Assembly: GCF_014654205.1 (NCBI RefSeq)
Contig: NZ_BNAW01000021.1
Location: 1 to 64,000 of the forward strand
Direction of reading: 5' to 3'
Length of the DNA stretch: 64,000 nucleotides
DNA from: Amycolatopsis bullii
Lineage (GTDB): Bacteria; Actinomycetota; Actinomycetes; Mycobacteriales; Pseudonocardiaceae
Shown here: piece by piece, positions 42,250 through 50,834 of the stretch
Layout: each line of letters begins with the position of its first letter
Numbering within the stretch: the stretch's first letter is position 1
Program-made: the position numbers and the translations under genes
Notes under the pieces: generated by a model
Told to the model about the DNA's origin: nothing
The model's input: the letters and a program-made list of their open reading frames with translations, nothing else
Database searches by the model: none

Positions 42250-43596
42250 ATGACGCGTACCCCTTCCCCGACGAAACGGCTCCGCCGGTGGGGCGCCGTC
42301 CTGGCCGCCGCCTCGCTCGCCCTGGCGGGCTGCGGCAGCGCCGACTCGGCCGCCCCCGCCGCGGCCGGCTGCGCGCCCTCGGGCGGCAAGGTCGAGCTGT
42401 CGTTCTGGTCCTGGCTGCCCGGCATCGACCAGGCCGTCGCCCTGTGGAACCAGGGGCACCCCGACATCCACGTCACCGTCGAGCAGACGCCGCAGGGCAA
42501 CCAGGGCACCTACAACAAGATGTTCACCGCGCTGAAGGCGAACCAGGCGCCGGACCTCGGGCAGGTCGAGTTCGACTCGCTGCCCGGTTTCCGCGTCCAG
42601 CAGGGCCTGCGCGACATCTCGGCCTGCCCCGGCGTCGCGGACGCCAAGTCCAAGTTCGTGGACTGGACGTGGGCGCAGGCCTCGGTCGGCGGTGACGGCG
42701 TCTTCGCCATCCCGCAGGACACCGGCCCGATGGGCTTGTTCTACCGCAAGGACCTGTTCGAGAAGTACCAGGTGCCGGTGCCGACGACCTGGGACGAGTA
42801 CGCGCAGGCCGCGAAGACCCTGCACGCCGCGGACCCGAACCTGACGATCACGCATTTCCCGCAGAAGGACGTCAACTGGTTCGCGGGCCTGGTGTGGCAG
42901 GCGGGCGGGCACTGGTTCACCCAGGACGGCCAGCAGTGGAAGGTGAACCTCACCGACCCCGCGTCCACCAAGGTCGCCGACTACTGGCAGAACCTGCTTT
43001 CGCAGGGCTTGGTTTCGAACTACCAGGGCTTCTCCGAATCCTGGAACAAGGCACTGGACTCCGGCCAGATCGCCACCTGGACCGGCGCCGTCTGGGGCGT
43101 CGGCACGATCGCCAAGGCCGCGCCGTCGACCGCCGGGAAGTGGGCCGTGGCGCCGCTGCCGCAGTGGACGAAGGGCGGGCAGCGCTCCGGCAACTGGGGT
43201 GGCTCGACGACCGCGGTGTTCGCCGGGACCAAGCACCCGGCCGAAGCGGCGCAGTTCGCCCTGTGGCTCAACACCGATCCGCAGGCCCTGGCCATCCTGA
43301 CCGCCCAGGGCGGCATCTACCCGGCCACCGTCGCCGCCCAGGAGTCGGCGAAGGCGTCTCCCGAGAACACGCAGTTCTTCGGCGGCCAGGACGTCGACGC
43401 GGTGTTCCGCGAGGCGGGCAAGGGCGTGAGCCAGGACTTCACCTGGGGACCGTCGATGGAACAGACCTACGCCCACGTCCGCGACGGGTTCGGCGCCGCG
43501 CTCGCCGGAAACGGGACGCTCGGCAAGGCGCTCACCGAAGCCGGCGCGGCGACGATCACCGATCTGCAACGCCAGTCCATCCCCGTGGCGAAGTAG
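42250..43596 (+). CDS. Sugar ABC transporter solute-binding lipoprotein
   Basis: 448-aa CUT1-family extracellular binding protein. The lipoprotein signal has lipobox LALAGC near residue 29; then VELSFWSWLPGIDQAVALWNQ, AIPQDTGPMGLFYRKDLFEKY, PVPTTWDEYAQAAKTLH and NWGGSTTAVFAGTKHPAEAAQF. It binds an oligosaccharide or related sugar outside the membrane and delivers it to the two permeases downstream. First gene of the operon; GAAAGGA precedes the ATG. Confidence 0.93.
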   Translation: MTRTPSPTKRLRRWGAVLAAASLALAGCGSADSAAPAAAGCAPSGGKVELSFWSWLPGIDQAVALWNQGHPDIHVTVEQTPQGNQGTYNKMFTALKANQAPDLGQVEFDSLPGFRVQQGLRDISACPGVADAKSKFVDWTWAQASVGGDGVFAIPQDTGPMGLFYRKDLFEKYQVPVPTTWDEYAQAAKTLHAADPNLTITHFPQKDVNWFAGLVWQAGGHWFTQDGQQWKVNLTDPASTKVADYWQNLLSQGLVSNYQGFSESWNKALDSGQIATWTGAVWGVGTIAKAAPSTAGKWAVAPLPQWTKGGQRSGNWGGSTTAVFAGTKHPAEAAQFALWLNTDPQALAILTAQGGIYPATVAAQESAKASPENTQFFGGQDVDAVFREAGKGVSQDFTWGPSMEQTYAHVRDGFGAALAGNGTLGKALTEAGAATITDLQRQSIPVAK

Positions 43597-43604
43597 GGAC
43601 GACG

Positions 43605-44549
43605 ATGGTTGTCGCAGCGTCCCAGACCGTCGCCGGCGCCCCGCCCCGCCCCCGGGTGGCGCGCCGGCGGCGGGCGAGCGGCAGCGCCCGCGCGGCGTGG
43701 CTGCTGCTCACCCCGTTCCTGCTCGGGTTCGCGGTGTTCTACGTCGCCCCGATCGTGGTGGCCGTGGTGAAGAGCTTCTCCGCCGTCACCCGGACCTCGA
43801 CCTACGGCCGTCCCGTCGAGGTGTTCGCCGGTCTGGGCAACTACACCGCGGCACTGGGCGACGCCGGGTTCGTCGGCTCGGTCGGCCGGGTGCTGCTGTT
43901 CGGGGTCATCCAGATCCCGGTCATGCTCGGCCTCGCGCTGGTGCTGGCGCTGGCCCTGGACTCGGCGGTCGTACGGTTCCGGCGGTTCTTCCGGCTGGCG
44001 TTCTTCCTGCCGTACGCGGTGCCGGGCGTGATCGCCGCGGTGATGTGGGGCTTCTTCTACGCCCCCAACCTCTCGCCGGTCAACCAGCTGCTCGACCCGG
44101 CCGGGATCCACCCGGACCTGTTGTCCGGCAACGTGATCCTGTACTCGATCGCGAACATCGTCACCTGGACGTTCACCGGCTACAACATGCTGATCCTCTA
44201 TTCGTCGCTGCAGGCGATCCCGCCCCAGCTCTACGAAGCGGCCCGGCTCGACGGCGCGTCCGGCTGGACGATCGCGTGGCGGATCAAGGTGCCGGTCATC
44301 GCGCCGTCGCTGGTGCTGACCGGGGTGTTCTCCATCATCGGCACCTTCCAGCTGTTCACCGAGCCGCAGGTCATGGCGGGCGTTTCGAGCGCGGTCTCGT
44401 CGTCCTACACGCCGTCGATGGCCGCCTACGCCCAGATTTCCGCCCAGAACCACGGCCTCGGCGCCGCGATGAGCGTGCTCGTCACCCTGCTCATCGCGGT
44501 CCTGTCGTGGCTGTTCTTCCGGATCACCCGCGCGAGGGCCGCCCTGTGA
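43605..44549 (+). CDS. Sugar ABC transporter permease (MalF type)
   Basis: 314-aa integral membrane permease with six helices, starting WLLLTPFLLGFAVFYVAPI. The EAA loop that contacts the ATPase reads YEAARLDGASGWTIAWRIKVPVIAP. It starts nine bases after the binding-protein stop and overlaps the next permease by GTGA. Confidence 0.92.
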   Translation: MVVAASQTVAGAPPRPRVARRRRASGSARAAWLLLTPFLLGFAVFYVAPIVVAVVKSFSAVTRTSTYGRPVEVFAGLGNYTAALGDAGFVGSVGRVLLFGVIQIPVMLGLALVLALALDSAVVRFRRFFRLAFFLPYAVPGVIAAVMWGFFYAPNLSPVNQLLDPAGIHPDLLSGNVILYSIANIVTWTFTGYNMLILYSSLQAIPPQLYEAARLDGASGWTIAWRIKVPVIAPSLVLTGVFSIIGTFQLFTEPQVMAGVSSAVSSSYTPSMAAYAQISAQNHGLGAAMSVLVTLLIAVLSWLFFRITRARAAL

Positions 44550-45382
44550 CCACCCGTTCTTCCGCCGTGGTGACCACGGCGATGTTCGTCGCCGCGGTGT
44601 ACTTCCTGCTGCCGGTGGCCTGGCTGGCGATCTCCGCCACGAAGTCCGCGTCCGACCTGTCGACGACGTTCGGCCTCTGGTTCTCCGGCAACCACCTCGG
44701 CCAGAACCTGCACGACACCGTGACCTTCGGTGACGGCCTCTACCTGCGGTGGCTGGCCAACAGCGCGCTGTACTCGGTGGTGGGTGCCGCGGCGGCCACG
44801 CTGCTGTCGGCGATGGCGGGCTACGCACTGGCGAAGTTCACCTTCCGCGGGCGGGGGCTGACGTTCTCCGCGATCCTCGCCGGGGTCCTGGTCCCGCCGA
44901 CTGCGCTCGCCGTGCCGCTGTTCCTGATGCTGGCGGGCGCCGGGATGACGAACACGGTGTGGTCGGTGCTGCTGCCGAGCACGATCAGCCCGTTCGGGGT
45001 CTACCTGGCCCGGGTCTACGCCGCGGCGTCGGTGCCGGACGAGCTCCTGGAAGCGGGCCGCATCGACGGCGCCGACGACGTGCGCATGTTCTACACCGTC
45101 AGCCTGCGCCTGATGGCCCCGGCGCTGATCACGATCTTCCTGTTCCAGTTCGTCGCGATCTGGAACAACTTCCTGCTGCCGCTGGTGATGCTGACCAGCG
45201 ACCGGCTGTACCCGGTGACCCTCGGGCTCTACACCCTCAACACGCAGATCACGCGGGACCCGGACCTGAAGGCCATCGTGGTCACCGGCTCGCTGCTGTC
45301 GATCATCCCGCTGATCCTGGCTTTCCTGGCGCTGCAGCGCTTCTGGCGCACCGGGCTGGCGGCGGGCGCGGTCAAGGACTGA
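44546..45382 (+). CDS. Sugar ABC transporter permease (MalG type)
   Basis: 278-aa permease, the second half of the channel. Helices begin TAMFVAAVYFLLPVAWLAI; the EAA loop is LEAGRIDGADDVRMFYTVSLRLMAP, and FVAIWNNFLLPLVML is typical of MalG homologues. GTG start overlapping the upstream gene. No ATPase gene follows; in actinomycetes such operons usually rely on a shared MsiK-type ATPase encoded elsewhere. No glycosidase is present, so the sugar is undefined. Confidence 0.92.
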   Translation: MTTRSSAVVTTAMFVAAVYFLLPVAWLAISATKSASDLSTTFGLWFSGNHLGQNLHDTVTFGDGLYLRWLANSALYSVVGAAAATLLSAMAGYALAKFTFRGRGLTFSAILAGVLVPPTALAVPLFLMLAGAGMTNTVWSVLLPSTISPFGVYLARVYAAASVPDELLEAGRIDGADDVRMFYTVSLRLMAPALITIFLFQFVAIWNNFLLPLVMLTSDRLYPVTLGLYTLNTQITRDPDLKAIVVTGSLLSIIPLILAFLALQRFWRTGLAAGAVKD

Positions 45383-45398
45383 GGGCGGCCGCCTCCGG

Positions 45399-46472
45399 TC
45401 AGCGGCGCTCTTCGCGCAACGCGTACCTTCGCTCGGCATACGCGAGATCGTCGCGCCACAACCGTTCGGCCGCGCGCCGCATGAGCGGCCGCAGCACCGG
45501 CGCCAGGCCGGCCGCCTTCGCGAAACCGGGCCGGTCCGACGCGGCGATCGTCGCCTCGATCACGGCCGTGCGCGGGCGGCCGTCGGGACCGGGGCCGAGC
45601 GGGGTCGCGTGCGTTTCCACCACGCTGCCCGTGCCCTCACCGTCCACAATGGTCATCAGCACCGTGCGGGGGCCCGGGCAGGTGAACTCGGCGACCACCG
45701 GGACACCGATCTTCCCGGCCAGCCGGAACGTCACCTCGACGACGAACCGGTCGTCGGCCTCGGCGACGTCGACGCCCTGCGGCGCCGACAGCACGCGCAG
45801 CCGCGCGAACGAGTACGGGTGGAACCAGGCGCCGTGCCACGGGTCGAGGCGGTTGGCGACGACGTCTTCCGGCTCGCAGGTCCCGGTCAGCGTCGCCACG
45901 GCGTCGACCGTGGTCCCGGCCGGGCGGACCGGCACGATCGGCCGCTCGGTGGGCGGTTCGCCGCCGATCCGGTCCAGGCGGACCCAGGCGAGCACGCCGT
46001 CGTCGTGGGACGGCAGCGCCGTCCAGCCCGGACGGCCCGCGCCGACGCGCAGGCCGTGCCACCGGCAGACCAGCTCACCGCAGTGCACGCGCGCCTGCTC
46101 GAGGGGCGCGCCGAGATGGGGGCACGCGCCGGGGCCGACGAGCAGCGCGCCGTCCGGCCCGCGCCACGCGACCAGCTCGCGGCCGCCCACCCGCACCCCG
46201 AACGGCCGGTCGGCGCGGATTTCCCGGGCCGCGGCGAAGACGAACCAGTTGCCCGACGGGCGGGCGCCCGCCCGCTTGACCGCGGCCTCGATCAGCGCGG
46301 GACTGCAGTCGGCGTAAGTGGGCTCCTGGCGCGCCCACGCCGGCTCGCGGAACGGCTGCACCGGCCACCGCGCCGGCCAGCGCTCGATCACCTGCCGCTT
46401 GAGGTCCACCGGACGCGCTCCCGCCTGCCACCGCCGGCCGAGGAGGCCGGCACGCGAGTCATCCTCGGGCAT
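45399..46472 (-). CDS. DUF5914-type Rieske protein of the carotenoid locus
   Basis: 357-aa protein. The Rieske [2Fe-2S] site is CPHLGAPLEQARVHCGELVCRWHGL (CxH...CxxH) near residues 115-140, followed by a DUF5914 region with DPWHGAWFHPYSF and a lipid-binding-like beta sheet. DUF5914 Rieske proteins recur in actinobacterial carotenoid clusters, where a ring or chain oxygenation role is suspected but, to my knowledge, unproven. No mononuclear iron triad is obvious. It follows the MerR/B12-type gene by 43 bp, probably in one transcript. Confidence 0.78.
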   Translation of the reverse strand: MPEDDSRAGLLGRRWQAGARPVDLKRQVIERWPARWPVQPFREPAWARQEPTYADCSPALIEAAVKRAGARPSGNWFVFAAAREIRADRPFGVRVGGRELVAWRGPDGALLVGPGACPHLGAPLEQARVHCGELVCRWHGLRVGAGRPGWTALPSHDDGVLAWVRLDRIGGEPPTERPIVPVRPAGTTVDAVATLTGTCEPEDVVANRLDPWHGAWFHPYSFARLRVLSAPQGVDVAEADDRFVVEVTFRLAGKIGVPVVAEFTCPGPRTVLMTIVDGEGTGSVVETHATPLGPGPDGRPRTAVIEATIAASDRPGFAKAAGLAPVLRPLMRRAAERLWRDDLAYAERRYALREERR

Positions 46473-46515
46473 GTGGAGCGATTGCGCAACGCTTTCGCGG
46501 GTGCCGGGCGCGGGT

Positions 46516-47415
46516 TCACGCCTTCAGGCGTTCGGTGGCCAGCTCGAGGGCGGCGGCCAGGTCGTTGACCCAGGGGACGTCCCGCTCGATCAGGTTCTCC
46601 CAGCCCGGGCCCGCCGTGGCGACGTCGAAGCCACGCCGCCGCAGCCGCCGGGCCAGCAGGTCGTCGGCGGTGCCGGCGGACATCGACCACAGGAACACGA
46701 CGACCGGATCGAGCTTGGCCGCGACGGCGACCGTCGTCTCGGCGGGCACCATCTGCCCCAGGTGGACCGCCGGGATGCCGACCTCCACCATGGCGGCGCG
46801 CAGCACCTCCATCGGCAGGCTGTGCCGCTCCTGCGGGCAGCAGGCCAGCAGCACCACCCGGCCGGGCGGGGTGTTCGCGAAGCCGGCGCCGTAACGCTGC
46901 AGCGCCAGGGAGATCTCGCCGGTCAGCGCCCATTCGGCGTCGAAGCAGACGTCGCCGCGCAGCCAGCGGCCGCCGAGGTGGTGCAGCACCGGGACGAGCA
47001 CCTCGGTCCACGCCGCGGCCGGGCCGAGCGCGTCCAGCGTTTCGTCGAGCAGCGCGGCCAGCGACGCGAATTCGAGGTCCTCCGCGGCGCGTTCCAGCTC
47101 TTCGGCCCGCTGTCCGGGGGAAATCTCGGGGACCGCCTCGCCGGCCGGGGAGAACGCCGCGGCGGCGGCTTCCCTGGCCCGCATGCCCCGGTCGATCAGC
47201 CGCTGCATGTACTGCAGCCGCCGGACGTCGGCGTCGGTGTACCGCCGGTGCCGCCCGTCGTCGCGCAGCGTGGGGCCGACCCCGTAGCGCGCGGCCCAGG
47301 TGCGCAGCGTCACCGGCGAGACGCCGAGCAGCTCGGCGACCTTTCCGGGCGTCCACGAGCCCCCGGCCCGGGGCTCGTCCCGGCCACTCACCGCGTCGAC
47401 GTCCATCCGCACCAC
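46516..47415 (-). CDS. MerR regulator with cobalamin-type domain (CarH/LitR-like)
   Basis: 299-aa regulator. MerR HTH at residues 20-85 (WTPGKVAELLGVSPVTLRTWAARYGV, GRHRRYTDADVRRLQ), a four-helix linker, then a B12-binding-like Rossmann domain (VVLLACCPQERHSLPMEVLRAAM, PAVHLGQMVPAE). Compared with Thermus CarH, W131 (W151), E141 (E161) and the cobalamin-ligand H177 (H198) are kept, but H132 is Leu152 and H142 is Trp162. Light-driven B12 chemistry as in CarH is therefore doubtful. It should control carotenoid genes. GTG start at 47415; ATG at 47406 possible. Confidence 0.82.
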   Translation of the reverse strand: MVRMDVDAVSGRDEPRAGGSWTPGKVAELLGVSPVTLRTWAARYGVGPTLRDDGRHRRYTDADVRRLQYMQRLIDRGMRAREAAAAAFSPAGEAVPEISPGQRAEELERAAEDLEFASLAALLDETLDALGPAAAWTEVLVPVLHHLGGRWLRGDVCFDAEWALTGEISLALQRYGAGFANTPPGRVVLLACCPQERHSLPMEVLRAAMVEVGIPAVHLGQMVPAETTVAVAAKLDPVVVFLWSMSAGTADDLLARRLRRRGFDVATAGPGWENLIERDVPWVNDLAAALELATERLKA

Positions 47416-47608
47416 GTTCCCACACGCCAGGGACGTCCACCGGCGCGGTCACCACGCGGTGCCGCCCCGGCGGAACAGCCGCGACGGCTGTGTCCGCTTC
47501 AACGGATACGGCATCCGGCGCCCGTCCGGAACTCCCCGCACCCGGGAACCACCCACAGAGGAGCATTTTCGTGACCCGGATCACAGTTTATTCGGCGGGC
47601 GCGTTGTT

Positions 47609-48481
47609 TCACGGGGACCGGGTACCACCCCGGCTCGGTTCCGCATCGATCCCCGCCGCGCCCAGGCGGGTGCGTTCGGCGCTGAGGGTCAGCCGGTAGC
47701 CGAACAGGAGCAGCACGTGGAGCAGGTAGAGCCAGAGGATCAACGCCGACACCGCACCGACCGCCGCAAGGCCGCCGAACGGCACACTCCAGTCCAGCGG
47801 GATGGCCAGGAACAGGAGGAACCCGTGGAAGAACCCGGCGAGCACGGCCGCCACGGCGAACGCGCCCACCACCAGCGGCCCGCGGCGCACGCCGCGCGGG
47901 GCGCCGCCGGCGAACACGATCGCGGTGACCACGGCGATGATCAGCCAGTCGATGTGGAACGACAGCGTGATGCCCCAGAACGTCGCCCAGCCGCCGCGGG
48001 TGTAGTAACCGGCCACCGCGTCGGCGGTGGCCAGCGGGGCGATCGCCAGGGTCGGGCCGAGCACGAGGACGGGCACGAACATCAGCCGTCCCCGCCAGCC
48101 GACGAGGGCCCCGGCGGGCTGCCCGGCGACCTGGACGAGGCCGCGCAGCAGGCCTTCGCCGTAGAAGGTGGCCGGGAGCAGGGTGACGAGCAGCGCGGTC
48201 CACGGCGTGCCGAGCGCGGCCGTGGCGAGGGCTTCGAGCGCCGCTCCCGGCCCGTGTCCGGGCGGCAGCGCGTCCGCCCAGCGGGCGACGCCGTGCCGGA
48301 CGAACTCGGGCGACCCGAGGACCGCGGCACCCCGCAGGGCGACGAGCACCAGCGGGACGACGGCCGGCACGGAGAAGAACGTGACACCGGCGGCCCACAG
48401 AGACAAGTCGCGGCCGCGGAGTTCCCGGGCGGCGTCCCGCAGGACGACGCGCGCCCGGCGGGCCACCTCCCGGGCGCTCAC
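47609..48481 (-). CDS. YihY/BrkB-family membrane protein
   Basis: 290-aa inner-membrane protein with six hydrophobic helices and the YihY pattern: LSLWAAGVTFFSVPAVVPLVLVAL at the N-terminus, LVTLLPATFYGEGLLRGL, and LILWLYLLHVLLLFGYRLT near the C-terminus. GTG start with GGAGGG upstream. It is divergent from the phosphatidyltransferase-like gene, the two start regions lying 33 bp apart. Function unknown; some homologues are linked to envelope or lipid traffic. Confidence 0.8.
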   Translation of the reverse strand: MSAREVARRARVVLRDAARELRGRDLSLWAAGVTFFSVPAVVPLVLVALRGAAVLGSPEFVRHGVARWADALPPGHGPGAALEALATAALGTPWTALLVTLLPATFYGEGLLRGLVQVAGQPAGALVGWRGRLMFVPVLVLGPTLAIAPLATADAVAGYYTRGGWATFWGITLSFHIDWLIIAVVTAIVFAGGAPRGVRRGPLVVGAFAVAAVLAGFFHGFLLFLAIPLDWSVPFGGLAAVGAVSALILWLYLLHVLLLFGYRLTLSAERTRLGAAGIDAEPSRGGTRSP

Positions 48482-48514
48482 GACGGCCCTCCGGAGCTCG
48501 AGGAGGACGACGGG

Positions 48515-49168
48515 GTGGCCGGCTGGTCGCGGGCGCACGCGCACGACGCGTCGGGCAGCGCGCTCGCCGTCGGCTGGCTGCGGGCGATCCACCTGCTGGC
48601 CCGTCCGGTGCTGGGCGTGCCGCCCGACGTGCTCACCGGGTGCGGAGTGCTCAGCGCGCTGGCCGCCGTCTGGGCCGCTTCGCCGGCCGGTGACGCGCGG
48701 TGGCTCGCGGTCGCGGCGATCGTGGCGACCGGGGTGTTCGACGGCCTGGACGGCGCGGTGGCGCTGCGCACCGGCCGCGCCCGCCCGCTCGGCGCGGTGC
48801 TCGACGCGGCCGCGGACCGCCTGACGGAACTGTGTTTCGTGGCGGTGCTGCTCGTGCTGGGGGCGCCGGCGGGGTGGTGCGCGGCGATGGCGGTGGTGCT
48901 CCTGCTGCACGAGTACGTCCGGGCCCGGGCGCAGGCGGCGGGCCTGCGCGGCCCGGGCGCGATCACCGTGGCGGAGCGCCCGACGCGGCTGATCGTGCCG
49001 GCGGTGGCGGTGACCGGGGCGGCACTGGCTCCGGCCGGGACACCGTGGACGGGCTGGCCGTGGGGCACGACCTGCGTGGTGCTGGGGACGGGGTTGTCAC
49101 TCATCGGCTTGGCCCAGCTCTGGGTGGGTGTCGTGCGGGCGTTCGGGCGGGGCGGGGAGCGCGGCTGA
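48515..49168 (+). CDS. CDP-alcohol phosphatidyltransferase-like protein
   Basis: 217-aa membrane protein (GTG start, AGGAGG upstream). The CDP-alcohol motif DG-x2-A-x-x8-G-x3-D-x3-D can be traced in DGAVALRTGRARPLG and AVLDAAADRLTE; the usual Arg after Ala is Leu, while the four acidic residues are kept. Helices follow (FVAVLLVLGAPAGWCAAMAVVL, WGTTCVVLGTGLSLIGL). It would transfer a phosphatidyl group to a small alcohol, or act on another lipid. It sits inside the carotenoid region and overlaps the convergent CrtI-like gene by 72 bp. Confidence 0.78.
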   Translation: MAGWSRAHAHDASGSALAVGWLRAIHLLARPVLGVPPDVLTGCGVLSALAAVWAASPAGDARWLAVAAIVATGVFDGLDGAVALRTGRARPLGAVLDAAADRLTELCFVAVLLVLGAPAGWCAAMAVVLLLHEYVRARAQAAGLRGPGAITVAERPTRLIVPAVAVTGAALAPAGTPWTGWPWGTTCVVLGTGLSLIGLAQLWVGVVRAFGRGGERG

Positions 49169-50749
49169 CGTCGGTGCAGTGAATGACTCGTTCACTGCAC
49201 CGGACGTCAGGAATGAGTCATTCACGGCGTCCGTGCCCGGTGCCGTACCCGGCTGGTCCCGGCGGCGCGGGGGCGGCCCGACCAGCCGCGCCACGATCTC
49301 CGCCGACATCGCCACCAGCGGCAGCCCGCCCCCGGGGTGCGCCGACCCGCTCGCGAGGTACAACCCCGGCACCGGCGTCGCGTTCGCCGGGCGCAGCAGG
49401 GCCGCGCGCGGGCCGTTCGACGAGGAACCGTAGATCGCGCCGCCGGGCGCGCCCGCGTCGCGCGCCAAGTCCGCCGGCGTGCGGATTTCGCGCCACAGCA
49501 GCCGGTTCCGCACGTCCAGCCCGCGGGCCGCGAGGAGCTCGAGCACCCGGTCCGCGTAGTCCTCCGCCAACCCCGGCGCCGTCCAGTCGACCCCGGACGG
49601 CGGGTCGTGGCGCGGGGTGTTGACCAGCACGAACCAGGCCTCGCAGCCCGGCGGGTGCAACTGCGGGTCGTCGGGCGCGCAAACGTAGACCGCCGGGTCG
49701 CCGACCGGGCGCGGCGCGCGGCCGAAGATCGCGTCGAATTCGGCGTCGTAGCGGGCCGGGAAGAGCACGCGGTGGTGGCTGGGGTCGGGCGTCGTGCCGC
49801 GCAAGGCGAGCAGCAGGACGAACCCGGCCAGCGACGGCTGTGTCCGCCGCAGCGCCCGCCGCGGCCGTCGGGTGCGGGGGTCGTCGAGCAGGTCGCCGTA
49901 GACGTGGGCCGCGTCGGCGTTGGCCACGACGGCCGACGCGGCGAGCCGCTCGCCGTCCGCCAGCCGGACGCCGCGGACACCCGCCGGTCCGGTCTCGATC
50001 GCGGTGACCTCGGCGCCCGTCCGGACCTCGGCGCCGAGGGCGGCGAGCCGGTCCACCAGCGCATCCGCGAGCCGGCGCAGGCCACCGCGGACGTGCCAGG
50101 CGCCGAACTCCTGCTCCACGAACGGGACGACGCTCAGCACGGCGGGCAGCCGCCGCGGGTCCGAGCCGGTGTAGGTGGCGTAGCGGTCCAGCAGCATCCG
50201 GGCGCGCGGATCACTCAGCCGGCGGCGCCCGATCCCGCGAAGGGTGCGCCACGGCGCGATCGCCATCAGGTCCCGGACTCCGCCGGCGTGCCTGAGCAGG
50301 TCCCGGGTCCCGTGCAGCGGACGGCGCAGCACGGGTTCGCCGACCAGGCCCCAGAGCCGCTCCGCGTCGCGCATCAGCGCGCGCCACTCCGCGCCGGCAC
50401 CGCCGCCGAAGGCTGCTTCGAGCGCTTCGGGCACCGCCGAGCGCTCGTGCGGGACGGCCAGTTCGGTGCCGTCGGCGAACCGGTAGCGGCAGGCCGGGTC
50501 GACCGGCACGATGTCGACGAGCTCGTCGAGGTCCGCGCCGGTGGCGGCGAAGAGTTCGCGGTAGACGGAAGGCAGGGTGAGCAGCGAGGGCCCGGTGTCG
50601 AAGGTGAAGCCGTCCCGGGTGTAGGTGCCGAGCTTGCCCCCGCACGACGCCGACCGTTCCAGCACGGTGACCGGGTGCCCGGCCGCGGCGAGCCGGGCCG
50701 CGGACGCGAGGCCGCCCATGCCGCCACCCACCACGATGACCCGGCTCAT
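49097..50749 (-). CDS. CrtI-like carotenoid oxidoreductase
   Basis: 550-aa FAD protein of the phytoene desaturase family: VIVVGGGMGGLASAARLAAAG (dinucleotide site), GGKLGTYTRDGFTFDTGPSL, and C-terminal GLYLASGSAHPGGGLPLVAMS. Next to CruF-like and glycosyltransferase genes, a CrtD-like 3,4-desaturation or an end-group oxidation is more likely than a second phytoene desaturation. About 50 extra C-terminal residues (DAVNDSFLTSGAVNESFTAP) are encoded by the VNDSF/VNESF inverted repeat at 49174-49225 and are not part of the family. ATG at 50749. Confidence 0.85.
   Translation of the reverse strand: MSRVIVVGGGMGGLASAARLAAAGHPVTVLERSASCGGKLGTYTRDGFTFDTGPSLLTLPSVYRELFAATGADLDELVDIVPVDPACRYRFADGTELAVPHERSAVPEALEAAFGGGAGAEWRALMRDAERLWGLVGEPVLRRPLHGTRDLLRHAGGVRDLMAIAPWRTLRGIGRRRLSDPRARMLLDRYATYTGSDPRRLPAVLSVVPFVEQEFGAWHVRGGLRRLADALVDRLAALGAEVRTGAEVTAIETGPAGVRGVRLADGERLAASAVVANADAAHVYGDLLDDPRTRRPRRALRRTQPSLAGFVLLLALRGTTPDPSHHRVLFPARYDAEFDAIFGRAPRPVGDPAVYVCAPDDPQLHPPGCEAWFVLVNTPRHDPPSGVDWTAPGLAEDYADRVLELLAARGLDVRNRLLWREIRTPADLARDAGAPGGAIYGSSSNGPRAALLRPANATPVPGLYLASGSAHPGGGLPLVAMSAEIVARLVGPPPRRRDQPGTAPGTDAVNDSFLTSGAVNESFTAPTSAALPAPPERPHDTHPELGQADE
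49174..49225. repeat. VNDSF/VNESF-type inverted repeat pair
   Basis: Unit 1 (49174-49200): arms GTGCAGTGAA / TTCACTGCAC around TGACTCG. Unit 2 (49210-49225): GGAATGAGTCATTCAC, containing the palindrome GAATGAGTCATTC. The units are inverted copies of a common GTGAATGACTCRTTC core. They lie where two convergent genes end and would form stable hairpins; read in the minus-strand gene they encode VNDSF and VNESF. Confidence 0.75.
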
Positions 50750-50834
50750 GCGGATGCTCCGGGCTGGATCTGGTGGCGCTTGGCTGTCGCCGCCGGACCG
50801 CCGGCCAGACCACCTCCACCCGCCGTCACGGCAC

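Noticed and set aside
43467..44828. 453-codon minus-strand ORF
   Set aside because: Antisense shadow of the ABC permeases with low-complexity Arg/Gly/Gln-rich translation.
47416..47608. Extra regulatory gene or riboswitch upstream of the MerR/B12-type gene, such as a cobalamin riboswitch
   Set aside because: No conserved B12-box-like core or convincing hairpin series is visible in this 193-bp spacer.
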